DNA from: an uncultured Acetobacter sp.
GTDB lineage: Bacteria > Pseudomonadota > Alphaproteobacteria > Acetobacterales > Acetobacteraceae
Assembly: GCA_937900755.1 (NCBI GenBank)
Contig: CALCDN010000252.1
Coordinates: 1 to 15,624 of the forward strand
Direction: 5' to 3'
Length of the DNA stretch: 15,624 nucleotides
In this document: in pieces, positions 7,452-14,734 of the stretch
How the letters are laid out: every line of letters begins with the position of its first letter
Position numbering within the stretch: position 1 is the first letter of the stretch
Translations under genes and position numbers: made by a program
The notes under the pieces: generated by a model
Told to the model about the DNA's origin: nothing
What the model saw: only the letters and a program-made list of their open reading frames with translations
Database searches by the model: none

Positions 7452-8240
7452 CTACTCGCGCGAGACGGATGCCGCGAGTTTTTGTCCCCAGATGATCGGC
7501 AGGAGTGTAACCGCCACCACCACAAATACCACCACATTCACCTCCGGCATATGCTGGCCAAGCCTGATTGCGCCAAATATCCACAAAGGCAGGGTGGTTT
7601 GCGTGCCTGCCGTAAAGGTGGAAACAATGACCTCGTCAAAGGACAGGGCAAACGCCAGCAGCATGCCAGAGGCAATGGCCCCACCCAGCAGTGGCAGGGT
7701 GATTGTCACAAACCCGCGCAAGGGTGTGGCCCCCATGTCCTGCGCTGCTTCCATCAAGGATGGCGGGAGGCGGCGCAGCCGGGCCATGACGTTGCTGAAG
7801 ATGATAACCGTACAAAAGGTAGTGTGCGCAATAACCAGGGTCAGCAGCGTAAAGGGTATGTCACAGACCGTGAAAAAGCTGTTCATGGCAATGCCGGTCA
7901 GCACACCGGGCAGCGCGATTGGTAACGTCAGGAAGAACGAGCCAACCTGCACCACGCGCGAGGACAGGCCGTTCATGCCCACCGCCGCCAGCGTACCCAG
8001 CACGGTGGCCAGAGCCGTTGCCAGCACCGCCACCTCGAGCGAGATAAAGAGTGCGTTCCGTACTTCCTCATCCGCCCAGGTGGCCACAAACCATTTGAAC
8101 GAGACACCACGGATGGGCCAGACCTGAACGGAAGATGCGTCAAAGGCGAAGACCAGCACAAGCAAAAGCGGCAACAGCAGAAAAGCCAGCACCGCCACGG
8201 CTGCCCCCCACAGGGCAAGAGTGCGCACAGATACGGTCAT
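7452..8240 (-). CDS. ydcV: ABC transporter permease, PotC/YdcV type
   Basis: 262 aa, the usual length. It has six hydrophobic segments and the ATPase-contact EAA loop SLMEAAQDMGATPLRGF, with LPLL just after it. Conserved PotC-type stretches are visible (LTLPIALPGVLTGIAM; FALSFDEVIVSTFTAG, typical of the spermidine/putrescine class). The start overlaps the stop of the YdcU-like gene by ATGA (8240-8237). It would form, with that protein, the inner-membrane channel for a polyamine-like substrate. Resemblance to E. coli YdcV comes from memory of the family and from the neighbouring genes; the exact substrate is inferred. Confidence 0.87.
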   Translation of the reverse strand: MTVSVRTLALWGAAVAVLAFLLLPLLLVLVFAFDASSVQVWPIRGVSFKWFVATWADEEVRNALFISLEVAVLATALATVLGTLAAVGMNGLSSRVVQVGSFFLTLPIALPGVLTGIAMNSFFTVCDIPFTLLTLVIAHTTFCTVIIFSNVMARLRRLPPSLMEAAQDMGATPLRGFVTITLPLLGGAIASGMLLAFALSFDEVIVSTFTAGTQTTLPLWIFGAIRLGQHMPEVNVVVFVVVAVTLLPIIWGQKLAASVSRE

Positions 8241-9088
8241 GCTCCTTCAAATGCTCCAAACCTTCGGGCCACCAGCATGTAAGCCCCGATCACCACCAGA
8301 AGCACCATGGAAAAGGCGGCCGCAAACGGTACATTCCCCGAAACACCAACATTGGCGTACACCACGTTACCAATAAATTCCGACCCGGCCCCGCCAACCA
8401 GCATGGGCGTGACGTACTCGCCCAATGTTACGGCGAACGTAAACACCGAGCCCGCCGCCATGCCCGGTATGGCCAGCGGAAAAATGACAGTCCTGAACGT
8501 CTGCCACGGTGTGGCGCCCATATCGCCCGCCGCATCCAGCAAGGATGCGGGAATACGCTCAAGGGCCGAGACCAGGGGCATGAGCATGAAGGGCAACCAT
8601 AAATAGGAAAACACAAGCCACAGGGCCACATTGGTAAAGGCAAAGGACTGCCCGGGCAGCCCGGCCGCACGTAAGAACCAGTTCAACACCCCGTCATGGC
8701 CAAGAATAAGCCGCCACGCATAAATGCGCGCCAGCATGCTGGACCACAACGGAAGTGCGACCAGCACAAGCAGGGTCAATTTAAGGCGCGGTCCCACCTT
8801 GCGGGCAATCACATACGCCAGTGGCCAGGCTAGAAGGATATCCGTAACCGTAACCAGTGCCGCAATCCCGATCGTGCGTTGCGCCACAATCCGGTAGGTT
8901 GCATCCGACACCAGCAGGCGGAAATTGTCCAACGTCCAGTCATGGACAACGTCGCCCGACATGGGGTCCACCTGCCAGAAGGCCGAAAGCAGAAGGATAA
9001 ACAGACTGCCCAGGTAGAACAGCGTCAGCCACCCGAACGGTGGCAGCAGCAGAGCCACATGCCCCAGCAGCTTTCGACCTCCCGTCAT
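8237..9088 (-). CDS. ydcU: ABC transporter permease, PotB/YdcU type
   Basis: 283 aa from the ATG at 9088, whose A is shared with the last base of the upstream TGA; the longer open frame to 9349 overlaps the binding-protein gene and is rejected. Six hydrophobic segments are present. The EAA loop reads ASLLDAAGDMGATPWQTF, followed by FPLAIPGMAAGSVFTF. FTFAVTLGEYVTPMLVGG, FIGNVVY and the C-terminal RRFGAFEGA closely resemble E. coli YdcU. It partners the YdcV-like permease in the inner membrane. Its stop overlaps the next start by ATGA, so translation of the permeases is coupled. Confidence 0.87.
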   Translation of the reverse strand: MTGGRKLLGHVALLLPPFGWLTLFYLGSLFILLLSAFWQVDPMSGDVVHDWTLDNFRLLVSDATYRIVAQRTIGIAALVTVTDILLAWPLAYVIARKVGPRLKLTLLVLVALPLWSSMLARIYAWRLILGHDGVLNWFLRAAGLPGQSFAFTNVALWLVFSYLWLPFMLMPLVSALERIPASLLDAAGDMGATPWQTFRTVIFPLAIPGMAAGSVFTFAVTLGEYVTPMLVGGAGSEFIGNVVYANVGVSGNVPFAAAFSMVLLVVIGAYMLVARRFGAFEGA

Positions 9089-10221
9089 CACTGCTTGACC
9101 TGCTGCCATGCACGCTGCCACGCGCTGTAATCCAGGCAGGTGTTCTGGCCGTTTCCGCACGCTTTCATGGGTGTTTTCCAGAACTTGATGGTAGCAAAAT
9201 ACGCGGAAGAGGCATTGGCGTGGTACTGCTTGCACGAACCGGGCTGCTGGGCGTCCATTTCCGCGCAGGCCTTTGTGTTGCCCGGTGTCTCGCCAAACGA
9301 GAGCGCCTGCTGGGCCTGCACTTTGGGCGTCATCACATGGTTGATCCACAAATAGGCGCAGTTGGGATGTTCGGCATGCGCGCTGATCATCCAGCTATCC
9401 GCCCAGCCGGTGGCTCCCTCCGTGGGAATGGTATCCTGCACGGGCACACCGGCTGCGCGCAGTGTGTTGGCCTGGTACGGCCATGCCGAGCCTACCTGCG
9501 CATCCCCACTTTTAAAAAGGTCAACCTCGTCGGAGGCCAGCGCCCAGTATTTTTTGACCAGCGCGCGCTGGTCCTTGAGCAGGGCCACCACGGCGTCCAT
9601 CTGTGGCTGTGTCAGCTCGTACGGGTCTGTAATGCCGAGTTCGGGTTTAACATGGGCAAGGTAGAGAGCAGCATCGGCAATCTGGATCGGGTTATCGGGC
9701 ACGGTAATCGCACCCGCATGGGCCTTGTCATAAAGAACCGCCCAGCTTGTGGGGGCAACGGAAAAAGCCTTTGTGTTCCACATAAGGATATTCGGCCCCC
9801 ATTCGTAGGAAACACCGTAATGCACACCCTTGACGGTATTGAAGGAGGGTTCCCTGAGTTCTGGCATCAGGTCATCATAGGCGGGGATCAGGCTCATGTT
9901 CACGGGCTGGACGTTATGGCCGAAAATAAGCCGCAACGCCGCATCACCCGAGGCGGAAACCACATCAAACCCCTTGCCGCCCCCCATGCGCGTCAACGCC
10001 ACCATCTCGTCGGAGGAACCGACATATTTGCGGTGGACCTTACAACCCGTCTGCTGTTCAAACGGTTTGACCCATGCATCATCCGCGTAGCCTTCCCAGG
10101 CCACGACGTTCAGATCGCCTTCGCCCTTGCCAATGGCACCGGGCAGGTCGGCGGCATGCGCCTGCGCCACAAGTGCCGTGCAGCAGGAAGCCATAAGCAG
10201 TGCAGTTGTAAAACCCTTCAT
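9088..10221 (-). CDS. ydcS: Periplasmic polyamine-type substrate-binding protein, YdcS-like
   Basis: 377 aa from the ATG at 10221, with AAGGAAGG about 8 nt upstream; earlier in-frame codons lie over the hairpin and the ATPase end. Residues 1-23 are a signal peptide ending AHA|ADL. The mature protein is a PotD/PotF-class solute receptor and matches E. coli YdcS at many points: VVAWEGY, SSDEM, FDVVSASGDAALRLIFG, VQPVN, YEWGPNILMWNTK, IADAALYLA, LGITDPYELT, GSAWPYQAN, EGATGWADSWM, HPNCAYLWINHVMTPKVQ and FWKTP. Several C-terminal Cys residues could form disulfides. It delivers substrate to the YdcU/YdcV channel. E. coli YdcS has also been reported to have polyhydroxybutyrate synthase activity; nothing here proves or excludes that. 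Confidence 0.88.
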   Translation of the reverse strand: MKGFTTALLMASCCTALVAQAHAADLPGAIGKGEGDLNVVAWEGYADDAWVKPFEQQTGCKVHRKYVGSSDEMVALTRMGGGKGFDVVSASGDAALRLIFGHNVQPVNMSLIPAYDDLMPELREPSFNTVKGVHYGVSYEWGPNILMWNTKAFSVAPTSWAVLYDKAHAGAITVPDNPIQIADAALYLAHVKPELGITDPYELTQPQMDAVVALLKDQRALVKKYWALASDEVDLFKSGDAQVGSAWPYQANTLRAAGVPVQDTIPTEGATGWADSWMISAHAEHPNCAYLWINHVMTPKVQAQQALSFGETPGNTKACAEMDAQQPGSCKQYHANASSAYFATIKFWKTPMKACGNGQNTCLDYSAWQRAWQQVKQ

Positions 10222-10261
10222 GTCCTTATCCTTCCTTGATGACGCCTTGAACTTTTTCCAT

Positions 10262-10281
10262 CCCCCTAGCGTGGCAGGGGG
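10262..10281 (-). repeat. Intercistronic hairpin between the ydcT-like and ydcS-like genes
   Basis: CCCCCT (10262-10267) pairs with AGGGGG (10276-10281) around an 8-nt loop. The structure includes the stop codon of the ATPase gene (10266-10268) and precedes the binding-protein start by about 40 nt. In other importer operons such stems can stabilise upstream mRNA or limit readthrough; that role is inferred. No T tract follows. Confidence 0.4.
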
Positions 10282-11285
10282 TAGGCCACATCCTTTGCCC
10301 ATACGGCCACAACGGCCATGCCCTCTTGCAGGGTACGCGCGGTGCGTGATGGCACCATGGCCGTAACACAGGCCCCTGTTTCCATCCTCTGGACCTGGCA
10401 GCGGGTAACGGGGCCGAGATAGGCAATCTCCTCAACCACACCGGGCAGAATGTCCTCATCCGGGGTGGGCGTGTACCCGTGCGGCTCCATGCGCACATCC
10501 TCGGGGCGGAGCAGAATGGCGCATCCGTGCTCCCCCCCCAATATGCTGGAGGAGCCGATAAAGCGGGCGACAAAGCGGCTTGCCGGGCGCTCATAAAGCT
10601 CCTGCGGGGTGCCAACCTGTTCAATCACACCTTCGGAAAACACCGCAATCCGGTCGCTCATGCTCAGGGCTTCCTCCTGGTCATGGGTGACATAGACAAA
10701 GGTGATCCCCGTCTGCTTTTGAATCCGCTTGAGTTCCACCTGCATCTCGCGCCGGAGCTTGAGGTCGAGCGCACCCAGTGGCTCATCGAGCAGGATCAGT
10801 TTGGGCTTGTTCACCAGTGCGCGCGCAAGCGCCACACGCTGGCGTTGCCCGCCCGATAACTGGGAGGGCCTGCGGTCCGAGACAGCGTCCAGATGCACCA
10901 TGTCCAACGCCTGTTGCGCGCGTTCGGTCCGTTCCGCCGCCCCAACGCCACGAATTTTCATGCCGTAGGCCACATTGTCGCGCAGGCTCATATGTGGAAA
11001 CAGCGCGTAGTCTTGGAACATCGTGTTCACATCCCGCTGGTACGGCGGCAACCGCGTAACATCCCGCCCGAGCAGCGTGACCTGCCCTGCATCGGGCAGC
11101 TCAAAACCACCGATCAGGCGCAGCGTTGTTGTCTTGCCCGAGCCAGACGGGCCAAGCATGGTAAAGAACTCGCCCGGACAGATCTCAAGATCAATGCCCT
11201 TGAGAACGGGCCTGCCGCGATCATAGGACTTTGTCAGACCACTCAGCCCGACTGCCATAGCACCCGTTGTCGCGTTGTCCTGCAT
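10266..11285 (-). CDS. ydcT: ABC transporter ATPase, PotA/YdcT type
   Basis: 339 aa. Motifs in order: Walker A GPSGSGKT 45-52, Q-loop Gln91 (in DYALFPHMS context), signature LSGGQ 143-147, Walker B LILLDEP with Asp167/Glu168, D-loop GALD, switch His201 (VTHDQEEALSMSD). The tail from about 270 has the TOBE-type regulatory domain (ILLRPEDVRMEP) found in PotA/MalK-class ATPases. The RDVNTMFQDYALFPHMS stretch is nearly identical to that of YdcT. It energises the YdcU/YdcV permeases. It follows the aldehyde dehydrogenase stop by 7 nt, and a GGAG ribosome site lies within the end of that gene, about 11 nt before the start. Confidence 0.92.
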   Translation of the reverse strand: MQDNATTGAMAVGLSGLTKSYDRGRPVLKGIDLEICPGEFFTMLGPSGSGKTTTLRLIGGFELPDAGQVTLLGRDVTRLPPYQRDVNTMFQDYALFPHMSLRDNVAYGMKIRGVGAAERTERAQQALDMVHLDAVSDRRPSQLSGGQRQRVALARALVNKPKLILLDEPLGALDLKLRREMQVELKRIQKQTGITFVYVTHDQEEALSMSDRIAVFSEGVIEQVGTPQELYERPASRFVARFIGSSSILGGEHGCAILLRPEDVRMEPHGYTPTPDEDILPGVVEEIAYLGPVTRCQVQRMETGACVTAMVPSRTARTLQEGMAVVAVWAKDVAYPLPR

Positions 11286-11292
11286 CGGCCTG

Positions 11293-12720
11293 TCAGCTCC
11301 AGTTTACCATGACATGGCGCGGAATTGTGTAGTCCTCCAGGCAACCAAGGCTCATGTCGCTCCCATAGCCGGAATGACGGAAGCCTGCGTGGGGCATCTC
11401 ATTGACCAGCATGAAGTGCGTGTTCACCCACGTGCAGCCATAACGCAGCCGGGCGGCAGCGGACATGCCCCGCCCGATATCACGCGTCCATACGGAAGAC
11501 GCCAGACCGTATATGGAGGAATTCACATCCGCGATCACCGCCTCCATGTCTGTGCAACGCGTGAGGGAAACCACAGGACCAAACACCTCGCGCTCTACAA
11601 TTTCATCCCCCGGACGGGCACCGGCTATGACCGTTGGCTCATAAAAAAATCCGTTTCCTTCGCCCATCCTGCCACCTGTCGTAACCTCGACATGGGGAAG
11701 TTCAGCCGCACGCTCCACAAAGGCTGCCACGCGTGAGCGCTGCCGGGCGGACACAAGGGGGGGGATCTCGTTAAGGGCATCATCGGCCTGGCCATAACGG
11801 ATGGATGCAACAGCCGTGGTCAGCTCCGCCACCAGACGGTCGTATATCCGTGCATCCGCATAAACACGGCAGGCCGCTGTGCAGTCCTGTCCCGCATTGT
11901 AATAGCCGAAGGTCCGCAGGCCCTGCACAACAGCTTCAAGGTCCGCATCATCATAGACAAGGACCGGGGCCTTGCCCCCCAGCTCCAGATGCGTACGCTT
12001 GACCGACCTTGCCGCAGCCGTAATAACCTTCCGCCCTGTTGCGATGTCTCCTGTCAGGGAAATCATGCCAATATCGGGATGGTCCAGCAATTGCTGGCCA
12101 ACGCTGGCGCCGCGCCCCGTAATAACGTTGACAACGCCCGGTGGCAGGCAGTCATTCATAAGCTGGCCAAGCAGCAGCAGGCTGAGCGGCGTATTTTCCG
12201 ATGGTTTGATCACGCAGCAATTCCCCGCGGCCAGTGCCGGGGCCAGCTTCCATGCCCCCATAAGCAGAGGGTAATTCCATGGAACAATCGCCCCAACCAC
12301 ACCAACAGGCGCGCGGCGCAGCATGGACGTGTGACCCGCCATGTATTCGCCAGCCACAGGCCCCTGCACGTTCCGCGCGGCCCCCGCAAAAAAGCGAAAA
12401 CCATCCACAATCGCGGGAATTTCATCACTCAGCACCAGATGGCGCGGCTTGCCGGTATTCAGGGCCTCGATTGCGGCAAGGTCTTCCGCCCGGGCCTCGA
12501 TGGCCTCCGCAATTCTCAGCAGGCACAGGGACCGTTCGGAGGGAGAGGTCATGGCCCATGCGGGAAAAGCCGCGGTAGCCGCCGCAACGGCTGCATCAAC
12601 CTGCTCGGCCGATGCCTCCGCAATACCCAGGATCACATCGCCGGTAACGGGGGCATAAACGGTTTCCTCGGCCCCCGTGCCATCAACGAAACGGCCACCA
12701 ATCAGCATCTTGGTCAACAT
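11293..12720 (-). CDS. patD: Aminoaldehyde dehydrogenase, PatD/YdcW-like (4-aminobutyraldehyde to GABA)
   Basis: 475 aa from the ATG at 12720, which has GGGAG 9 nt upstream; a TTG three codons earlier is possible but less likely. NAD-dependent oxidation of an aminoaldehyde is expected. The ALDH catalytic set is intact: Asn149 (PWNY), Lys172 (IKPSE), the Rossmann turn SLTGDIATG 221-229, general base Glu246 (LELGGK) and nucleophile Cys280 (AGQDCTA). Long stretches match E. coli PatD: DEIPAIVDGFRFFAGAAR, AWKLAPALAAGN, TFGYYNAGQDCTAACR, YGCTWVNTHFMLV and LEDYTIPRHVMV. The length also matches (E. coli 474). It leads the operon with a YdcSTUV-like importer, as in E. coli, although there patD is last. 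Betaine-aldehyde activity is the main alternative. Confidence 0.9.
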   Translation of the reverse strand: MLTKMLIGGRFVDGTGAEETVYAPVTGDVILGIAEASAEQVDAAVAAATAAFPAWAMTSPSERSLCLLRIAEAIEARAEDLAAIEALNTGKPRHLVLSDEIPAIVDGFRFFAGAARNVQGPVAGEYMAGHTSMLRRAPVGVVGAIVPWNYPLLMGAWKLAPALAAGNCCVIKPSENTPLSLLLLGQLMNDCLPPGVVNVITGRGASVGQQLLDHPDIGMISLTGDIATGRKVITAAARSVKRTHLELGGKAPVLVYDDADLEAVVQGLRTFGYYNAGQDCTAACRVYADARIYDRLVAELTTAVASIRYGQADDALNEIPPLVSARQRSRVAAFVERAAELPHVEVTTGGRMGEGNGFFYEPTVIAGARPGDEIVEREVFGPVVSLTRCTDMEAVIADVNSSIYGLASSVWTRDIGRGMSAAARLRYGCTWVNTHFMLVNEMPHAGFRHSGYGSDMSLGCLEDYTIPRHVMVNWS

Positions 12721-12785
12721 GTCTTTCAACTCCCGTTACCCGACATGGCCGGGCCTTACCATTCCGGGCAACCGTGACATACGTT

Positions 12786-12813
12786 ACGATATCAAACCAA
12801 TAGATAATGGCAA
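12786..12813 (-). promoter_or_regulatory. Candidate promoter of the patD-ydcTSUV-lysR operon
   Basis: On the minus strand, TTGCCA (12813-12808) is followed by a 16-nt spacer and TATCGT (12791-12786), matching the -35 at five and the -10 at four positions. It lies about 66 nt before the ATG at 12720. One of the CGATA motif copies (12787-12793) overlaps this -10, and another (12819-12825) lies just upstream of the -35, as expected for operator sites. The call rests on sequence pattern only. Confidence 0.35.
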
Positions 12814-12924
12814 CACTCAATATCGGAAAATACTATACGTTTATAACATATTGATATTTATTATTATTTTATGTTTTTTACGCCCGAAAATAATTGGTTA
12901 TCCAAAAAACCCTATGGCTTTTGC

Positions 12925-12954
12925 CAACCATGCCCCCTTTGCGGGGCATGGTTG
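12925..12954 (+). ncRNA. Strong 12-bp-stem hairpin in the permease leader
   Basis: CAACCATGCCCC (12925-12936) pairs perfectly with GGGGCATGGTTG (12943-12954) around the 6-nt loop CTTTGC. No T tract follows on either strand, so a simple intrinsic terminator is unlikely. It lies upstream of the proposed patD promoter and so is not in that mRNA; it would be in the permease leader, or act as a DNA palindrome. Confidence 0.45.
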
Positions 12955-12978
12955 CGCGGGTCAATCAACCACCCTGCG
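12955..12978 (+). ncRNA. Second hairpin abutting the first
   Basis: CGCGGGT (12955-12961) pairs with ACCC-T-GCG (12971-12978), giving seven pairs with one bulged T and a 9-nt loop. It begins on the base after the 12-bp hairpin, so the two helices could stack. The right arm of the first hairpin, TGGTTG (12949-12954), could instead pair with CAACCA (12966-12971) in this loop, an alternative fold. Confidence 0.35.
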
Positions 12979-13007
12979 GATCGGGCGCTCCGTCCTATCT
13001 ATTATTT

Positions 13008-13067
13008 CGATACCAAAAAGATGGCATTACCGACTGGTGCGGTATCGCAACATATTCCTACGATACC
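13008..13067 (+). ncRNA. Two mutually exclusive 7-bp stems in the permease leader
   Basis: GGTATCG (13041-13047) is perfectly complementary to CGATACC upstream (13008-13014, 26-nt loop) and to CGATACC downstream (13061-13067, 13-nt loop). As RNA, only one of the two stems can form at a time, an arrangement seen in attenuators and riboswitches. As DNA, the same bases are the inverted motif copies. I recognise no known riboswitch class here. Confidence 0.35.
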
Positions 13068-13211
13068 CAACACCTTATGGATCACCCCGAATCTGCCCGG
13101 CATCTCCTGCTGGTCGCGCCCACAAACACGGTTCACGCAGTCTCACCAAAAACAGGGTCATGCCAGGACATCTCCCACAACCTGACCTGCCCATTACGGA
13201 GATATTCCCCC

Positions 13212-14711
13212 ATGGACCATCCCCATATCAGCTCCGCCAAAGACGATGCCCGCCTGGCCGCACTGGGTGTGAAGCCGGACTTTGACCGCTCGATGTCAAT
13301 GCTGGAAAACTTTGCTCTGGGCTTTACCTATCTCTCCCCGGTCGTTGGGGTTTACACCCTTTTTGACTCCAGCCTCCACACCGGTGGCAGCCCGATGATC
13401 TGGTCCTATGTGATCGCAGGGATCGGCCAGTTTCTGGTAGCACTCATATTTGGCGAGGTGGTCTCGCAGTTCCCGATTTCGGGGGGAATCTACCCGTGGG
13501 CGCGCAGGCTGGTCGGGCGTAAATGGTCATGGGTGACGGCCTGGGTCTATGTGTGGGCGCTGTTCACCACCATCGCGGCGGTGGCCACGGGCGCGGCTCC
13601 CTTTCTGGCCCTGCTGAGCGGCACGCCAAACACGCCACTCATCACCACGGCCATTGCCCTTGGGCTTATTCTTTTCTCTACCGCGTGCAATCTTGCTGGC
13701 ACCAGGCTGCTGGCGCGCGTGGCCATGTTCGGTTTTGTGTGCGAACTGGTCGGAGCCCTTTTTGTGGGCGGCTATCTGCTGGTGTTCCACCGCGTCAACA
13801 CGCTGGCCTCCCTGCTGGACCCCATGAATGTCGTCCCCGCAAACGGCAGCTACCTGCCCGCTTTTCTGGCAGCGTCCCTTCTGGGCCTGTTCTCGTGCTA
13901 CGGCTTTGAGGCCTGCGGTGACGTGGCCGAGGAAATTCCCGATCCAGGACGGCAGATTCCCAAAGCCATGCGCATGACCATTTACATTGGTGTCGGCGCG
14001 TCCATTTTTGCCTGTGCCGCGCTCCTGCTAGCCGTGCCCGATATCCCCGCTGTTATTTCCGCCCAGGCTCCCAACGCCCTGAGCGATGTCCTGTTCAATG
14101 CGTTCGGCTCCACTGGCACCAAAGGGGTTGCCGCCATTGTCATGGTCTCGTTCATGTCCTGCGTGCTCAGCCTTCAGGCCGCGGTCAGCCGGCTCATCTA
14201 CTCCTTTGCCCGCGACCGCATGATCCCCGGAGCAGCAGCGCTCTCGCGCATCTCTGCCAAAAGCCATGTCCCCACAACCGCGCTGTTTGTTGCGGGCCTG
14301 GTACCCAGCCTTATTGCCTTGCTGGGGCTGTTCGCAGCCGATGCCCTGACCACGATCGTCAGCTTTGCAGTCGTTGGCATTTATGTTGCGTTCCAGATGG
14401 TTGTGGCCGGAGCACTCTATGCCCGCCTGCGTGGCTGGCACCCCGATGGTGACTTTCGGCTGGGTCGGTGGGGCATGGCCATTAATATTGGAGCCCTCAT
14501 TTATGGTGTGCTGGCCATTATCAATATTCTCTGGCCCCGCACGCCCGATGCGCCATGGTACATCAACTACGGCATGTGGCTCGGGCTGGCCGCTGTAATC
14601 TCGACCGCCCTGGCCTATCTGGCGCTTTGCCGCCCGCACCTGCGTGGCACAACCGGTTATGCCGATGCGTGGCTGATCTCACCCCGGCCAAAAAACACCC
14701 GCTCTTCCTGA
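13212..14711 (+). CDS. APC-superfamily amine/amino-acid permease
   Basis: 499 aa from the ATG at 13212, which has GGAG about 10 nt upstream; the frame is open back to 12894, but that part lacks family similarity. About 12 hydrophobic helices are present. Signatures of the APC superfamily, closest to the amino acid/choline transporter (ACT) branch that includes GABA permeases, are FALGFTYLSPVVGVYTLF (34-51, first helix), GEVVSQFPISGGIYPWARRL (81-100) and GFEACGDVAEEIPDPGRQIP (231-250). It acts in the inner membrane as a secondary transporter. It is divergent from the patD operon and shares its control region, so a polyamine or GABA-related substrate is likely but inferred. The gene ends 23 nt before the convergent chemoreceptor gene. 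Confidence 0.88.
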   Translation: MDHPHISSAKDDARLAALGVKPDFDRSMSMLENFALGFTYLSPVVGVYTLFDSSLHTGGSPMIWSYVIAGIGQFLVALIFGEVVSQFPISGGIYPWARRLVGRKWSWVTAWVYVWALFTTIAAVATGAAPFLALLSGTPNTPLITTAIALGLILFSTACNLAGTRLLARVAMFGFVCELVGALFVGGYLLVFHRVNTLASLLDPMNVVPANGSYLPAFLAASLLGLFSCYGFEACGDVAEEIPDPGRQIPKAMRMTIYIGVGASIFACAALLLAVPDIPAVISAQAPNALSDVLFNAFGSTGTKGVAAIVMVSFMSCVLSLQAAVSRLIYSFARDRMIPGAAALSRISAKSHVPTTALFVAGLVPSLIALLGLFAADALTTIVSFAVVGIYVAFQMVVAGALYARLRGWHPDGDFRLGRWGMAINIGALIYGVLAIINILWPRTPDAPWYINYGMWLGLAAVISTALAYLALCRPHLRGTTGYADAWLISPRPKNTRSS

Positions 14712-14734
14712 GCAGGACATGGCCAGGGCAGGCA

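Larger units (their letters stand above)
12785..13067. promoter_or_regulatory. Five copies of a TNCGATAYY motif in the divergent region (candidate operators)
   Basis: The copies are TACGATATC at 12785-12793 (plus), TCCGATATT at 12819-12827 (minus), TTCGATACC at 13006-13014 (plus), TGCGATACC at 13041-13049 (minus) and TACGATACC at 13059-13067 (plus). The first two and the third and fourth form inverted pairs with nearly equal spacing (core centres 34 and 35 bp apart). This symmetry and placement suggest binding sites for one regulator that acts on both divergent genes. The motif was derived from these same sites, so its rarity should be tested independently. Confidence 0.4.
12721..13211. promoter_or_regulatory. 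Divergent control region between patD and the APC permease gene
   Basis: 491 bp without a convincing gene. Bases about 12775-12900 are AT-rich (TTATAACATATTGATATTTATTATT) and probably hold both promoters; a -10-like TATTAT for the permease direction is at 12862-12867, with a weak -35 (TTTATA, 12840-12845). From 12921 the sequence turns GC-rich and carries hairpins and motif repeats listed separately. The frame before the permease is open from 12894 but has no codon pattern or recognisable domain. If the TATTAT is used, the permease mRNA would have a leader of over 300 nt. Confidence 0.5.

Noticed and set aside
7455..7464. Perfect palindrome CTCGCGCGAG
   Set aside because: It encodes the last residues of the YdcV-like permease and has no room for a loop; likely chance in GC-rich coding sequence.
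7183..8127. Plus-strand ORF of 314 aa across the LysR/YdcV junction
   Set aside because: It is antisense to two well-supported genes and its translation is low-complexity with no recognisable domain.
9089..9349. N-terminal extension of the YdcU-like permease
   Set aside because: It overlaps the end of the binding-protein gene, whose family match runs through to about residue 350; the ATG at 9088 directly overlaps that stop codon.
12894..13211. N-terminal extension of the APC permease by 106 residues
   Set aside because: The family starts shortly before the first membrane helix, the ATG at 13212 has a ribosome site, and the extension crosses the hairpins and motif repeats. An in-frame ATG at 13078 also starts MDHP but has no better support.
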